A stretch of DNA of 64,000 nt from contig CAJXTB010000007.1 in NCBI GenBank assembly GCA_913061235.1, positions 186,001 to 250,000 on the forward strand, written 5' to 3'. The notes beneath the pieces are model-generated. The model saw only the letters and a program-made list of their open reading frames with translations, was not told the DNA's origin and did not search any database. Positions 17,050 to 25,500 of this stretch are shown piece after piece. The position numbers were made by a program, and so were the translations under genes. The first letter of the stretch is position 1, and each line of letters opens with the position of its first letter. Origin of the DNA: an uncultured Pseudomonadota bacterium (GTDB taxonomy: Bacteria > Myxococcota_A > UBA796 > GCA-2862545).

Positions 17050-17879
17050 TCGAAGGGCATGAAGGCCCGAAAGAGGGATGGCACCTGGCGAAAGCGGGCG
17101 TTGAGTTTCTCTTTGCCAATGCCTAGAACTCGGTTGGCATCCGAGTCGATTGCTACCCGAATGATTTCCCCGATTCGGTCGCCTTCCAGGAACTGCTGTG
17201 CAGCCTGGTCACCGAGAGCAAGCAGCGCCGTTGCCTTGTCGCGTGGCGTTGGGTCGTGGTGATGGCGGATGGCGTGTACCACGCGTCCAGGTAGACCCCA
17301 CCGGTCCAAGCACTCCGCGGCAAGGTCGGCATGGTTAAAGCCGTAGGCGACCTGTTCCATCATACAGCGCGCGGTATTCCCCTTTGGATGGTGCGCTTCG
17401 AGCCTGGCGTACTTGTCGGAGTCGAGGTTCACCATGATGAGCCCGCCCATATTGTGGAGTAGGCCGCTCACGAAGGCGTCGTTCGCGGCTTGGCTACCTG
17501 ACACCTCCATCACGGTGCCGATGACGGCCGTGTACACAGAGTGCTGGATGAACTGCTCGGCCTTTGCATCCATGACCTCATTGGCCCGCGCCGCTACCGC
17601 CATGCCGATGGCCACGTCGCGCACAGTCCGCATTCCCAGTGTGAGAACGGCCTGCCGGAGGTCTGTGATTGTGCGTCTGCGTCCATAGTGAGCCGTGTTC
17701 GCGAACTTCAAGATGCGCGCTGCGAGCATGGGGTCCAGTGCGACAGCGGTCTCTAGGTTTTTTAGAGAAGATCTGGGATCTTTCGCAACTCTGTCGATTT
17801 CGGTGACGGCGGCCGGCATGATTCCGAGCTCGCCTGCTTCACGGAGAGCGGCGTCCAAGCGTGTCTCGGTCGCGACCAC
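17046..17879 (-). CDS. HDOD-domain signalling protein
   Basis: This 277-residue protein is a single HDOD domain (about 20-215): AAVTEIDRVAKDPRSSLKNLE, VALDPMLAARILKFANTA, LRQAVLTLGMRTVRDVAIG, and 'HADLAAECLDRWGLPGRVVHAIRHHH'. HDOD proteins are HD-like domains, mostly without phosphohydrolase activity, that take part in signalling and stress control. The start is GTG 17879 with AGGAGG 5 bases upstream; an upstream ATG at 17972 has no such site. It is monocistronic by position, between a convergent gene and a divergent one. Partner unknown. Confidence 0.82.
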   Translation of the reverse strand: MVATETRLDAALREAGELGIMPAAVTEIDRVAKDPRSSLKNLETAVALDPMLAARILKFANTAHYGRRRTITDLRQAVLTLGMRTVRDVAIGMAVAARANEVMDAKAEQFIQHSVYTAVIGTVMEVSGSQAANDAFVSGLLHNMGGLIMVNLDSDKYARLEAHHPKGNTARCMMEQVAYGFNHADLAAECLDRWGLPGRVVHAIRHHHDPTPRDKATALLALGDQAAQQFLEGDRIGEIIRVAIDSDANRVLGIGKEKLNARFRQVPSLFRAFMPFD

Positions 17880-17998
17880 GGCAGCCTCCTGGGGGATTGG
17901 TCGTGAACATCGGTGCGTCAAGGAGTGGCGTTTAGCGATTCCTGGCTTGCGGAATACCGGTGAGGAGGACATCTTGAACTCCTGTCCCTGGGGGAGCC

Positions 17999-18499
17999 TT
18001 GGCTCGTCGTTTCTTCCGAACCTTAGTCATGCTGCTCTCCGTGCCGTTCGTCATGGTGGCCGTTGCGTTTGGCTGGAGGCCCTCGCGGAAGAAGACGGAG
18101 GCCACCGCTCCTGAACCTTCGGGCTTGTCTCCGTCAGATGCCGCTCGCGTGGCGGTGATGAAGTACACGGCGTGGCTTGAGCAGTCGGCACCACCGGTAC
18201 TCGAGCATGTGGAGCGCCTGGCAGCGCAGCTGCTTGAGGTCGACCTGTCCAAGGTGGCCAAGAGCCCGCTTGTCGAGGTTCTGTCTACGGCAGATGCCTG
18301 TGACCCAGAACTGTCGAGCCTGCGGCGTCGCGCGCTTGGTTTGGCCTTGGTCGCGTGGAGCCGTGCGGATTCCTCAACGGATGCTCCAGCCGCTCTTGAG
18401 CTGGGTCGAGCGTGTCTAGCGGTCGGGCTGAACACCACCTGGTCACCCGCGCCTCCGGTCCAGGTGCCGAAGGGGTCCCCAGAAGTGGGCATTGGCTAG
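17999..18499 (+). CDS. Membrane-anchored protein of unknown function
   Basis: This 166-residue protein starts with a basic n-region and one transmembrane segment (about 8-25, LVMLLSVPFVMVAVAFGW), then a soluble helical domain with 'AARVAVMKYTAWLEQSAPPVLEHVERLAAQLL'-type helices. No family recognised. The track start is TTG 17999 with GGGGGAG just upstream; ATG 18029 is the alternative but would cut the basic n-region. It is divergent from the HDOD gene and convergent with the lipoprotein gene at 18507. Confidence 0.6.
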   Translation: MARRFFRTLVMLLSVPFVMVAVAFGWRPSRKKTEATAPEPSGLSPSDAARVAVMKYTAWLEQSAPPVLEHVERLAAQLLEVDLSKVAKSPLVEVLSTADACDPELSSLRRRALGLALVAWSRADSSTDAPAALELGRACLAVGLNTTWSPAPPVQVPKGSPEVGIG

Positions 18500-18506
18500 A
18501 ACGGGT

Positions 18507-19379
18507 CTATCGGAACGCGCAGTCACTGGCTGTGGCGGTATCCGGTAGGTCGGTCTGATCAATGCGTTGCTCTAGGGTACCGATGAAGTCGGGCTGAGCG
18601 GCTCTCCACGCCTCAGCAGCGACGGGCACAGCGGTCGTTCGGGCGGTGCGCTGTGCGACGATTCCTTTTGCGACGCTGCGAACAGTGTCGGGTGAGGCCT
18701 CTCCCACATTGTTGGTCTGGCAGTACGCAAGGGCCGTGTAGCCGCGGGCTCGTGCACTCAGCCATTCGTCTCCGTCAGCCAAGGGCACGCCCTCTGGCCA
18801 GGCTTGGGTACCTGACTCTATGCGTTGTCGTCCGGCCGAATCGGTGCTCAACCACAGCCGTTGCTTCACCGCAGTCTGTTCGTGCAGCGCTCGCAGGGTG
18901 ACGGGGTCTGCGGGGTCTGATGAGTGCGGCCGCGTGGACAAGGCACCGGCCAGGCCGTCGTCCGTCAGAAGGGGGGTCGCAATGGCGTTCAGCAGTGTCG
19001 GGACGGCGGCTGCACGGGTGTCTTGCGTGCCGTTGAGTGTCCAGACCACCAACCCCGCTGTGTCCTCGACCGTGATGGTGACACCGTCAACGGACAGGTC
19101 AGGAAGGGCACGAGTGACCTGACGTACCCACAGGGTCTGGGTGAGTGCGGGTGTGTCCATGGGCATGGCGATTGCGGCCCAAGTACTCGCTGCTGTCGTG
19201 GGAACGAACGCGACTCCAGCGACGTCTTCGACCGTGGGTAGTGCCGTTGCGCGAAGCGGGGCTACGGCGAGGGTTTGGATGTCTGCGGGTAGGCCGGCGT
19301 CGCTCGGAAGCAGCGGACCTGTGCTGGTCTGTGCGCACCCGGCCAAGACGAGACTGAACATCCAGGTGTGCCGCATCAT
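18507..19379 (-). CDS. Lipoprotein, possibly the partner half of an M16-like pair
   Basis: This 290-residue protein has a signal peptide with lipobox VLAGC (about 15). Its body has a strand/helix order reminiscent of an M16 peptidase half (DGVTITVEDTAGLVVWTLNG, then VPTLLNAIATPLL, then WLSARARGYTALAYCQTNN). It has no zinc motif. The ATG start (ATGATG) overlaps the TGA of the M16-like gene as ATGA, so the two are coupled. Gene pairs encoding two M16 subunits, one catalytic and one not, are known; here neither appears catalytic. The M16 resemblance of this half is tentative. Confidence 0.6.
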   Translation of the reverse strand: MMRHTWMFSLVLAGCAQTSTGPLLPSDAGLPADIQTLAVAPLRATALPTVEDVAGVAFVPTTAASTWAAIAMPMDTPALTQTLWVRQVTRALPDLSVDGVTITVEDTAGLVVWTLNGTQDTRAAAVPTLLNAIATPLLTDDGLAGALSTRPHSSDPADPVTLRALHEQTAVKQRLWLSTDSAGRQRIESGTQAWPEGVPLADGDEWLSARARGYTALAYCQTNNVGEASPDTVRSVAKGIVAQRTARTTAVPVAAEAWRAAQPDFIGTLEQRIDQTDLPDTATASDCAFR

Positions 19380-20668
19380 TGTCGGGCCTCCGCTTTGGCA
19401 ATCACAAGGTCGAGTGCTGGTCGTAGGCGCGCTGCAACGGCCTCCCGCTCGGCACGAAGCCGCTGGATAAGGTCGGGCAGGTCTCGCACCGGCGTCTCGG
19501 CCACTGTTCGCAGTCGAATGCGAACGAGCTCGGCGGTGAGCTCGCCGTGTTGTTCGCGTATGCGGTCCAGGTCGGCATCTTCTGGCGCGGCGGCGCCCAG
19601 GTAGACGGTTCGTGGCGCGGCCAGAAGCCCTGTTAGCGCCGTGGGTAGGTCTCCTGCGACCAGGGGCGTTGGGCGTAGAACATCGTGGGCGAGAGCGGCG
19701 AGTGGTGTTGGCACGGACGGCTCTGGTCGCGGTGCCAGGCCGTCGCCAACGACCTGCTGGAGCCACGCTTGCCAGGCGGGCTCAATGCTCGATGCGCGTC
19801 CGACACTCGGGGTGGCGTGCAGGGTCAGCGTCCACATCTGCCCGGTCTCATCGAGGTGAACCGACGCGTTGAAGGCATCGCGGTCCAGAGCGGTCTTGAC
19901 CCGGTCGTTCAGCGCGGCCGCGAGGGTTCTGGCTGCGATGGAGGGAGCAATGTCTGCACGGATGACCACTGTGGGCTCTCCGGTGAATGTGGCCACGACC
20001 CGTTGCGTACGTGGCGCCGGCTCAACGGTTGCGGTGATGAGGTCGGTGACCGGGAGTCGTGAGTAGGACGTGCTCACCGCCGTCCGTACTTGCTCCACGG
20101 TCGTGTCTCCACGCACAACGACGACCAAATGGCGAGGGTCTGCTAGTCGGGCGCGCTGCATCTGTAGGGTGGCAACGTCGATGACTGGCGCGCCTGCCAC
20201 GGCTGGCCACGCCCAAGGGGAGGGGGCGCGGTCGATTCCGCTGGGCGGGGCTGTTGGGAAGTTCTGGAGGGCCATGGAGTGGGAGCGGGCGACGTCATCA
20301 CTCGTGGGGTCCGCGAGACTGTCCGATGTGAGCCATGCCCAGGCGGCAAGGCCGTCGGCGGCAATGGTGCTGGTACCTCCCGCATCCAGTGCGCACAGAT
20401 GGGCATTAGGCACGGTGCCAAGCGTACTGACCCACGTGGTCACGACCGCTTCTGTCGGTACGCTCGTGGTTCCGAGGTGAAGGCTCATGAGTGCCGTTGC
20501 CGTCGCTCCAGGTGCGGTGTGTGCGGTACCCACGCCGCTGAACCAACCAGCATCCACGACGCCGCTGCCATCTGCGGTCGCGTCGACAACAACTCGAACC
20601 CCGTTGTCCAGGGTGATGGTCTCGGGCGCCGCAGCGGCGACGCTCCACAGTGCAAGCCATGTGATCAT
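19376..20668 (-). CDS. M16-peptidase-like protein lacking the zinc site
   Basis: This 430-residue exported protein has a signal peptide (MITWLALWSVAAAAP) and the M16 layout: ITLDNGVRVVVDATADGSG, then GWFSGVGTAHTAPG, then GATATALMSLHLGTT, where functional enzymes have G-x-x-HxxEH-x-x-x-x-G-T. The HxxEH positions read A-T-A-L-M, so zinc cannot be bound in the usual way. Later motifs 'RLADPRHLVVVVRGDTTVEQV' and 'YSRLPVTD' match M16 domain ends. It is probably a non-catalytic chaperone-like or binding subunit. The start at ATG 20668 gives a good signal peptide, although a longer frame runs to 20731. Confidence 0.7.
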   Translation of the reverse strand: MITWLALWSVAAAAPETITLDNGVRVVVDATADGSGVVDAGWFSGVGTAHTAPGATATALMSLHLGTTSVPTEAVVTTWVSTLGTVPNAHLCALDAGGTSTIAADGLAAWAWLTSDSLADPTSDDVARSHSMALQNFPTAPPSGIDRAPSPWAWPAVAGAPVIDVATLQMQRARLADPRHLVVVVRGDTTVEQVRTAVSTSYSRLPVTDLITATVEPAPRTQRVVATFTGEPTVVIRADIAPSIAARTLAAALNDRVKTALDRDAFNASVHLDETGQMWTLTLHATPSVGRASSIEPAWQAWLQQVVGDGLAPRPEPSVPTPLAALAHDVLRPTPLVAGDLPTALTGLLAAPRTVYLGAAAPEDADLDRIREQHGELTAELVRIRLRTVAETPVRDLPDLIQRLRAEREAVAARLRPALDLVIAKAEARQ

Positions 20669-20838
20669 GCGCAGATTGTGCGGCAACACGAGGTGACAAT
20701 CCAGCCGGTCGGTCGTGCCTTCCTGCATCAACCGGGACGTAGCAGGGGTTGGGCGTTGGATTGAGGCTTTACGAAATGGGTCCTAGGGTAGAGAATGCAC
20801 GTCCCACGAACGCGTCCTCCGGCGCGTCGGAGGCTTCC

Positions 20839-21174
20839 ATGGACTCTGAAACTCCTGAACTCACGAGCGAAGACCGCTTGTCCCTGCTGAGATTCGCATG
20901 TGCGTTTGCTTGGGCAGATCTGGAGATTGCAGACACCGAGCGTAGCTTCGTCACCAGTCTGGCTCGTAAGCTCGGCGCGGATGACGAAGAGGTAGCATTG
21001 GTCGAGGAATGGCTCAAAGTGCCGCCTCCTGCTGAAGATGTGGACCCCACAGACATTGACCCGTCGCTCCGCCAAGTATTCTTGAACGCCTGCGTTCAGA
21101 TGATCTCGGCAGATGGTCGGGTGGACTCCGAAGAGGTCGAGATTCTCTCCCTGTTCGAGCAGCTGCTCCGGTAG
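20839..21174 (+). CDS. TerB-like protein
   Basis: This 111-residue acidic helical protein resembles the TerB/DUF533 fold: LSLLRFACAFAWADLEIADTE, SFVTSLARKLGADDEEV, and QMISADGRVDSEEVEILSLF, with two 'aDG.i...E' half-motifs. TerB domains sit in metal-stress and membrane-linked systems. The ATG at 20839 has GGAGG 5 bases upstream; a longer frame from 20749 has no good site. The ABC-F gene starts 4 bases after its stop. It is not beside other ter genes, so tellurite resistance should not be assumed. Confidence 0.7.
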   Translation: MDSETPELTSEDRLSLLRFACAFAWADLEIADTERSFVTSLARKLGADDEEVALVEEWLKVPPPAEDVDPTDIDPSLRQVFLNACVQMISADGRVDSEEVEILSLFEQLLR

Positions 21175-21178
21175 GTCC

Positions 21179-23050
21179 ATGATTCGCTTGGATGCCGTAG
21201 GTCTTGCGCCTGGCGGTCACAATCTGCTCCAGGATGCCTCCTGGGAGCTTCATCCTGGTTCACGTGTAGGCCTTGTGGGTCGAAACGGTACCGGTAAGAC
21301 TACGCTTGTCCGCGTTCTAGCCGGAGAATCGGAGCCTGAGTACGGCCAAGTGGTGCGTCGTCCAAACCTGTCCGTGGGCTATCTGCCTCAGCAGGCTGTG
21401 TCTGGCTCCACGCTGACAGTGTGGGAGGAGTGCCGAAAAGCGCTCACTGGCCTCAACCGCAAGCGCGAGGCTCTTGAGCGTGCTGAGGTTGCGGTCGCCG
21501 CCCACGAAGAGGGTGCGGTCGAGAAGCTGGACACCGCACTCGAAGCGTTCCGAACGGCGGGTGGATTCCGCGAAGATGAGCTGATTGGCGAGGTCCTTCA
21601 CGGACTTGGATTCCGCCCAGACGAGTGGCACCGCACCTGTGACACCTTCAGTGGTGGCTGGCAGATGCGTATTGCCCTGGCTCGGCTGCTGTTGTCGGAC
21701 CCAGACGTGGCCATTCTGGATGAGCCCACCAACCACCTCGACCTGTTGGCCCGTGGTTGGTTGGGGCGTTTCCTTGCCAATGCGCCTTTCGCAACCATCA
21801 TCGTTAGCCATGACCGCTACCTGTTGGATGCCGTCGTCAACGAGGTCCTAGAGGTCCGCAACAAGCGTGTGCATCGCTTCGCCGGCAACTACACGAGCTT
21901 CCTGTTGCAGCGTCAGCTCCAGATTGACCAGCAGCAGACCGCCTATGTACGGCAGCAGGCCGAGCTAGAGCGCCTTCAGGGATTTGTGGACCGTTTCCGG
22001 GCCAAGGCGACCAAGGCAGCGCAGGCCCAGTCGCGTCAGAAGCGCATCGACAAGATGGACCGGGTGGAACAGGTTCGACATGAGGGGCTGCCGAGCATTC
22101 AGCTTCCCGAGTCGCCGCCGTCAGCTAATGTGGCGTTGACTCTCAAGGATGCGGTCATTGGCTGGCCTGGTGGTCCTGCGATTCTCAATGGTGTGGACCT
22201 GGAGCTGGTCCGTGGCATGCGGTTGGCGGTCCTGGGAACCAATGGCTGTGGCAAGTCGACCTTGTTGCATGCGTTGGCCGGGCGTCTTGCTCTGACTAGT
22301 GGATTGCTGAAGGTCGGTGACCGGGCGCGCATTGGTGTGTTCACGCAGGACTTGGCCGCTGAGCTTCCAATGGATGTGTCGGCCATGGCGGCGGTCATGC
22401 AAGTTGCCCCTCTCGCAACGCCTGAGAAGGTTCGCTCGGTGCTTGGAGCCCTAGGCTTGTCGGGTGGTGCTGGATTGCGCCGCGTAGGCGACCTGTCTGG
22501 CGGCGAGAAGGCCCGTGTTGCGCTGGCAGGACTGACCGCACGCGCACACAATGTGCTGCTGTTGGATGAGCCTACCAACCACCTGGACGTCGAGACTGTA
22601 GACGTGTTGGCAGACGCCCTGGCAGAGTTTGACGGCGCCATGCTTGTTGTCACCCATGACCGGGCTTTGGTGGAGCGCTGTGCGACGCATGTCGGGCGGG
22701 TCATCGAGGGCAAGCTGACCATTGAAGAGGGTGTACGACCCGAAGACTTCTTGCTCACCGCTCGTACCAAGCAAGCCAAGGCAGACACCGGTGGTGCCGA
22801 GGAGTACGCCGAGAGAAAGCGTCTTCAGCGGGAAGCCGAGCGAGCCACCCGGCGCATCAAAGAGATCGAAGAGACCATTGAGGCGTTGGACGCAGAAGGG
22901 GAACGCCTGGATGCCGCGCTGTTTGAGTGCGCGACCGACTTCTCGAAGGCGAGTAAGCTCGGTGAAGAACGCGGTGCAGTCGACCAGAAGCTCGAAGCGC
23001 TGTACGCCGAATGGGAAGAGCTGGAGTCTGTGAGTCCTCCAGACGCGTGA
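21179..23050 (+). CDS. ABC-F subfamily ATPase
   Basis: This 623-residue cytoplasmic protein has two ABC domains: Walker A GRNGTGKTT and GTNGCGKST (about residues 36 and 352), signatures FSGGWQMR and LSGGEKARVALAG, and Walker B runs 'VAILDEPTNHLD' and 'VLLLDEPTNHLD'. A linker with basic coiled coil (about 250-295) and a C-terminal coiled coil (about 555-623, RKRLQREAERATRRIKEIEE) place it nearer the Uup/YheS types than EttA. ABC-F proteins act on the ribosome to relieve stalls; some give antibiotic resistance. No membrane domain is adjacent. The ATG follows the TerB-like stop by 4 bases. Confidence 0.88.
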   Translation: MIRLDAVGLAPGGHNLLQDASWELHPGSRVGLVGRNGTGKTTLVRVLAGESEPEYGQVVRRPNLSVGYLPQQAVSGSTLTVWEECRKALTGLNRKREALERAEVAVAAHEEGAVEKLDTALEAFRTAGGFREDELIGEVLHGLGFRPDEWHRTCDTFSGGWQMRIALARLLLSDPDVAILDEPTNHLDLLARGWLGRFLANAPFATIIVSHDRYLLDAVVNEVLEVRNKRVHRFAGNYTSFLLQRQLQIDQQQTAYVRQQAELERLQGFVDRFRAKATKAAQAQSRQKRIDKMDRVEQVRHEGLPSIQLPESPPSANVALTLKDAVIGWPGGPAILNGVDLELVRGMRLAVLGTNGCGKSTLLHALAGRLALTSGLLKVGDRARIGVFTQDLAAELPMDVSAMAAVMQVAPLATPEKVRSVLGALGLSGGAGLRRVGDLSGGEKARVALAGLTARAHNVLLLDEPTNHLDVETVDVLADALAEFDGAMLVVTHDRALVERCATHVGRVIEGKLTIEEGVRPEDFLLTARTKQAKADTGGAEEYAERKRLQREAERATRRIKEIEETIEALDAEGERLDAALFECATDFSKASKLGEERGAVDQKLEALYAEWEELESVSPPDA

Positions 23051-23116
23051 TCGAACGAGTCGGACATCCGTTGTCCGGCGACCATTTTTGGGCTGTTGCG
23101 CGGATGACTACAGGTC

Positions 23117-23437
23117 ATGCCTCTGCGCGACCATCTGTTTGTAGTCACACCCCCCAGCCAGCACCCGTTGGGGTGGCGGACGGCTGTCTGCGGTGAGACA
23201 CGTGTGGAGTTGGGGCCCTTCGCCACAGAACGCGACGCGATTATGGGCCTGCATCGTTTGTTTCAGCGCTGGCGGCTGCGTGCGAGGCGTCGCGGTGGGT
23301 TTTTGTGGCGTCAGACGGCGTGGCGGTGGGTGGTGACGTTGCCTCCAGACGTCCCCTGTAGTGGCCTTCCGTTTGTGTCAGAAGCCTGTACCCGGGCGGT
23401 TGCGAGTGGCGAAGTGCCCGCGAGTAAGGCATCCTAG
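23117..23437 (+). CDS. Small basic protein of unknown function
   Basis: This 106-residue frame has a Trp/Arg-rich middle (FQRWRLRARRRGGFLWRQTAWRW) and no signal peptide. Codon use fits the neighbours and it fills an otherwise empty gap between the ABC-F and nuclease genes. It has only a weak ribosome site (AGG) before the ATG. I do not recognise a family, and it might be spurious. Confidence 0.4.
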   Translation: MPLRDHLFVVTPPSQHPLGWRTAVCGETRVELGPFATERDAIMGLHRLFQRWRLRARRRGGFLWRQTAWRWVVTLPPDVPCSGLPFVSEACTRAVASGEVPASKAS

Positions 23438-23441
23438 CGCC

Positions 23442-24359
23442 ATGCGTTTTCTACCATTTTTGCTGCTCGCTGCCTGCCCTGGACCTGACACCGGAGACTC
23501 GGGAGACCCCGACTCGGGCTCGTCGGACGTTGGCTGCGAGGAGCGTGACGCAGACGATGACGGCATCAACGCCTGTGACGACTGTGATGACACCGATGCT
23601 GGCGTGTTCCCCGGAGCGCCCGAGCGCTGTAACGGTGTAGACGACGACTGCGACGGCGACCTCCACGAAGACGAGCTGGAGACGGACGCCGACGGCAATC
23701 CGACCTGTGCGTCGTGCGAGACCGCGGGGTACTGGGAGATGAGCCGCGATACGGCAGATGCGCAGCTGGAAAGCGCCTTTTCCGAAGCAATGGTGGGATT
23801 GCGCTGTAACTATACGGCCACCGGAGCTTGGATGTTCACTCGGCTAGACGTCGTGGATTCCGCTGTTGAGTGTGTGTATACCGGGCGCACGACCATCATC
23901 AATGGTCAGCGGCCGGACCAGACGGACATGAATGTTGAGCACACCTGGCCGCAGAGCGAAGGGGCCGGCGACCTACCGATGAAGTGTGACCTTCATCACC
24001 TCTTCCCCACGGATTCGGACGCCAATCAGGAACGTGGCGCCTATCCATTTGGCGAGGTTGTAAGTGGGACACAATGGAGCGAGGGCGGCAGTGAGCTCGG
24101 CAATGACCGCTCCGGCGACCGGGTCTTTGAGCCACGAGATGAGCACAAAGGCAACGTTGCACGGGCCATGCTGTACATGTCTATGGAGTACGATTGGTCA
24201 CTTCCTGCCGACCAAGTAGACCTGTTCGTGGCGTGGAATGCCCAAGACCCGGTAGACGCCGCTGAGCGGGACCGCAGCTTGGACATTGGCGAAGAGCAGG
24301 CCTTCGCCAATCCGTTGGTGGTGTGTCCGAACGTGGTGGACCGCGCCTTCGGCGGCTGA
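23442..24359 (+). CDS. Exported endonuclease I family nuclease with a calcium-motif domain
   Basis: This 305-residue protein starts with a lipobox-like signal (LLLAACPGPD), then a Ser/Asp linker and 'DADDDGINACDDCDDTD...PGAPERCNGVDDDCDGD', a metal-binding DCD module. The nuclease domain has NVEHTWPQS (about 163) and KCDLHHLFPTDSDANQERG, then FEPRDEHKGNVARAMLYMSM, all hallmarks of endonuclease I (EndA/NucM) family enzymes of the beta-beta-alpha-metal fold. It should cut extracellular or periplasmic DNA. The fusion of the calcium module to this nuclease is unusual but known in surface-rich genomes. It is followed by a convergent methyltransferase gene. Confidence 0.85.
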   Translation: MRFLPFLLLAACPGPDTGDSGDPDSGSSDVGCEERDADDDGINACDDCDDTDAGVFPGAPERCNGVDDDCDGDLHEDELETDADGNPTCASCETAGYWEMSRDTADAQLESAFSEAMVGLRCNYTATGAWMFTRLDVVDSAVECVYTGRTTIINGQRPDQTDMNVEHTWPQSEGAGDLPMKCDLHHLFPTDSDANQERGAYPFGEVVSGTQWSEGGSELGNDRSGDRVFEPRDEHKGNVARAMLYMSMEYDWSLPADQVDLFVAWNAQDPVDAAERDRSLDIGEEQAFANPLVVCPNVVDRAFGG

Positions 24360-24371
24360 ACCGGTTGACGG

Positions 24372-25094
24372 TCAGGGACGCCGGCAGATGAACAGGCGCT
24401 TCTCGGGCATGAACCCTTGGTCTGTCAGCTCGATCTGGAAGCCGGCAGCGGTCAAGCACCGCTCCCAGGCGGCTTGTTCGTACAAGTACAGTGCGTTGTG
24501 CTCGGTGATGTGCTCCACCGGCAGTCCCGGCCGAGCCACAAGGTAGTGGAACTCGAGGGTCAGCAGGTCTCCGGTGCGCACGGGCACGCACTGTCTCGCC
24601 ACCTTCAAGTAGGCAAGGTCGACGACGGCCATCTGAACGCTGTGGTCTTGGTGGTCGCCAGGTGTCAGCCACGGCTCGACAAGGGCGACGCCGCCGGGTC
24701 GGAGGGAGTCGAAGAGGGCTTGGCAGGCCTGGGCGAGGTTGGGCTCTGGATGTACGTAGGCAAGGCCGCCGAACAGCACGATAGCGGCATCTACGGGCTC
24801 TTTGACGGTGACGGTCTGTAGGTTTGCGACGAACAGGTCGGCGTTCGGAAGCCGACGACGCGCAACAGCAACCATGCCGGGGTCGAGGTCGAACCCGCTG
24901 ACCGTGAAGTGCTGCTGTAGGTAAGCCAAGTAGGTCCCAGTACCGCACGCGCCCTCGAGCAGCGTGCTGCCATCGGCAATGCCTGCGCCGTTGAGCAAGG
25001 TGCGCACCCGCTCGGCATCTCCGGCGTAGTCTTTGAAGCCGTAGATGAGGTCGTACAGCTCTGCGGGGTCACTAAACCGTGCGCCGGGATGCAT
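24372..25094 (-). CDS. Class I SAM-dependent methyltransferase
   Basis: This 240-residue protein has the SAM motif LLEGACGTGTYLAYL, the acidic motif FDLDPGMVAVARRRL and post-motif DAAIVLFGGLAYVH. The 'AELYDLIYGFKDYAGDAERV' start is common in small-molecule or polyketide-type methyltransferases. The substrate is unknown. The start lies 2 bases after the rhodanese stop, so the two are co-transcribed. Both ends are well defined and the length is normal. Confidence 0.8.
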   Translation of the reverse strand: MHPGARFSDPAELYDLIYGFKDYAGDAERVRTLLNGAGIADGSTLLEGACGTGTYLAYLQQHFTVSGFDLDPGMVAVARRRLPNADLFVANLQTVTVKEPVDAAIVLFGGLAYVHPEPNLAQACQALFDSLRPGGVALVEPWLTPGDHQDHSVQMAVVDLAYLKVARQCVPVRTGDLLTLEFHYLVARPGLPVEHITEHNALYLYEQAAWERCLTAAGFQIELTDQGFMPEKRLFICRRP

Positions 25095-25096
25095 GC

Positions 25097-25459
25097 CTAT
25101 TCCCCTGTTGCTGAGGGTAGTCCGTGGTCCATCCAGCCGCCTGCCGCGAGAAAGCCACCCTCGACATTGGATAGGTCAGTGTACCCGTGCTGTGCGAGCC
25201 CTTGGCAGGCGTGTGCCGAGCGACCTCCCACCTTGCACCCCATCAACAGTGGTGTGGACGGTGGAAACTGTGCCTGCATCTGAGTGATGAACTCGGGATT
25301 TGGCACCATGATGCCCATGGCATTGTGGTCGAGAAGCGGGATGTTGACGGCACCTTCGGGGTGGCCCGCCTTGAACTCTGCAACGCTGCGAACGTCCACG
25401 TAGGCCGCGCCGTCCTTCATCTGCTGAAACGCGCTCTGTACATCTACCGACTTAAACAT
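25097..25459 (-). CDS. Rhodanese-domain protein
   Basis: This 120-residue single-domain protein has DVQSAFQQMKDGAAYVDVRSV, the substrate-loop side 'GHPEGAVNIPLLDHN' and the active loop MGCKVGGRSA with Cys75, the sulfur-carrying residue of sulfurtransferases. There is no signal peptide, so it is cytoplasmic. A GGAG site precedes the ATG. It lies 41 bases downstream of the caspase-barrel gene on the same strand; that gap may hold a separate promoter, so whether it belongs to that operon is open. Confidence 0.85.
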   Translation of the reverse strand: MFKSVDVQSAFQQMKDGAAYVDVRSVAEFKAGHPEGAVNIPLLDHNAMGIMVPNPEFITQMQAQFPPSTPLLMGCKVGGRSAHACQGLAQHGYTDLSNVEGGFLAAGGWMDHGLPSATGE

Positions 25460-25500
25460 GGACTCTCCGATTGAGCGCCGCTGTAACGTCTATTCGTGGG

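Noticed and set aside
24181-24948. A 255-codon minus-strand frame rich in Arg and Pro
   Set aside because: It overlaps both the nuclease and the methyltransferase genes in a third frame, and the high-GC composition explains it.
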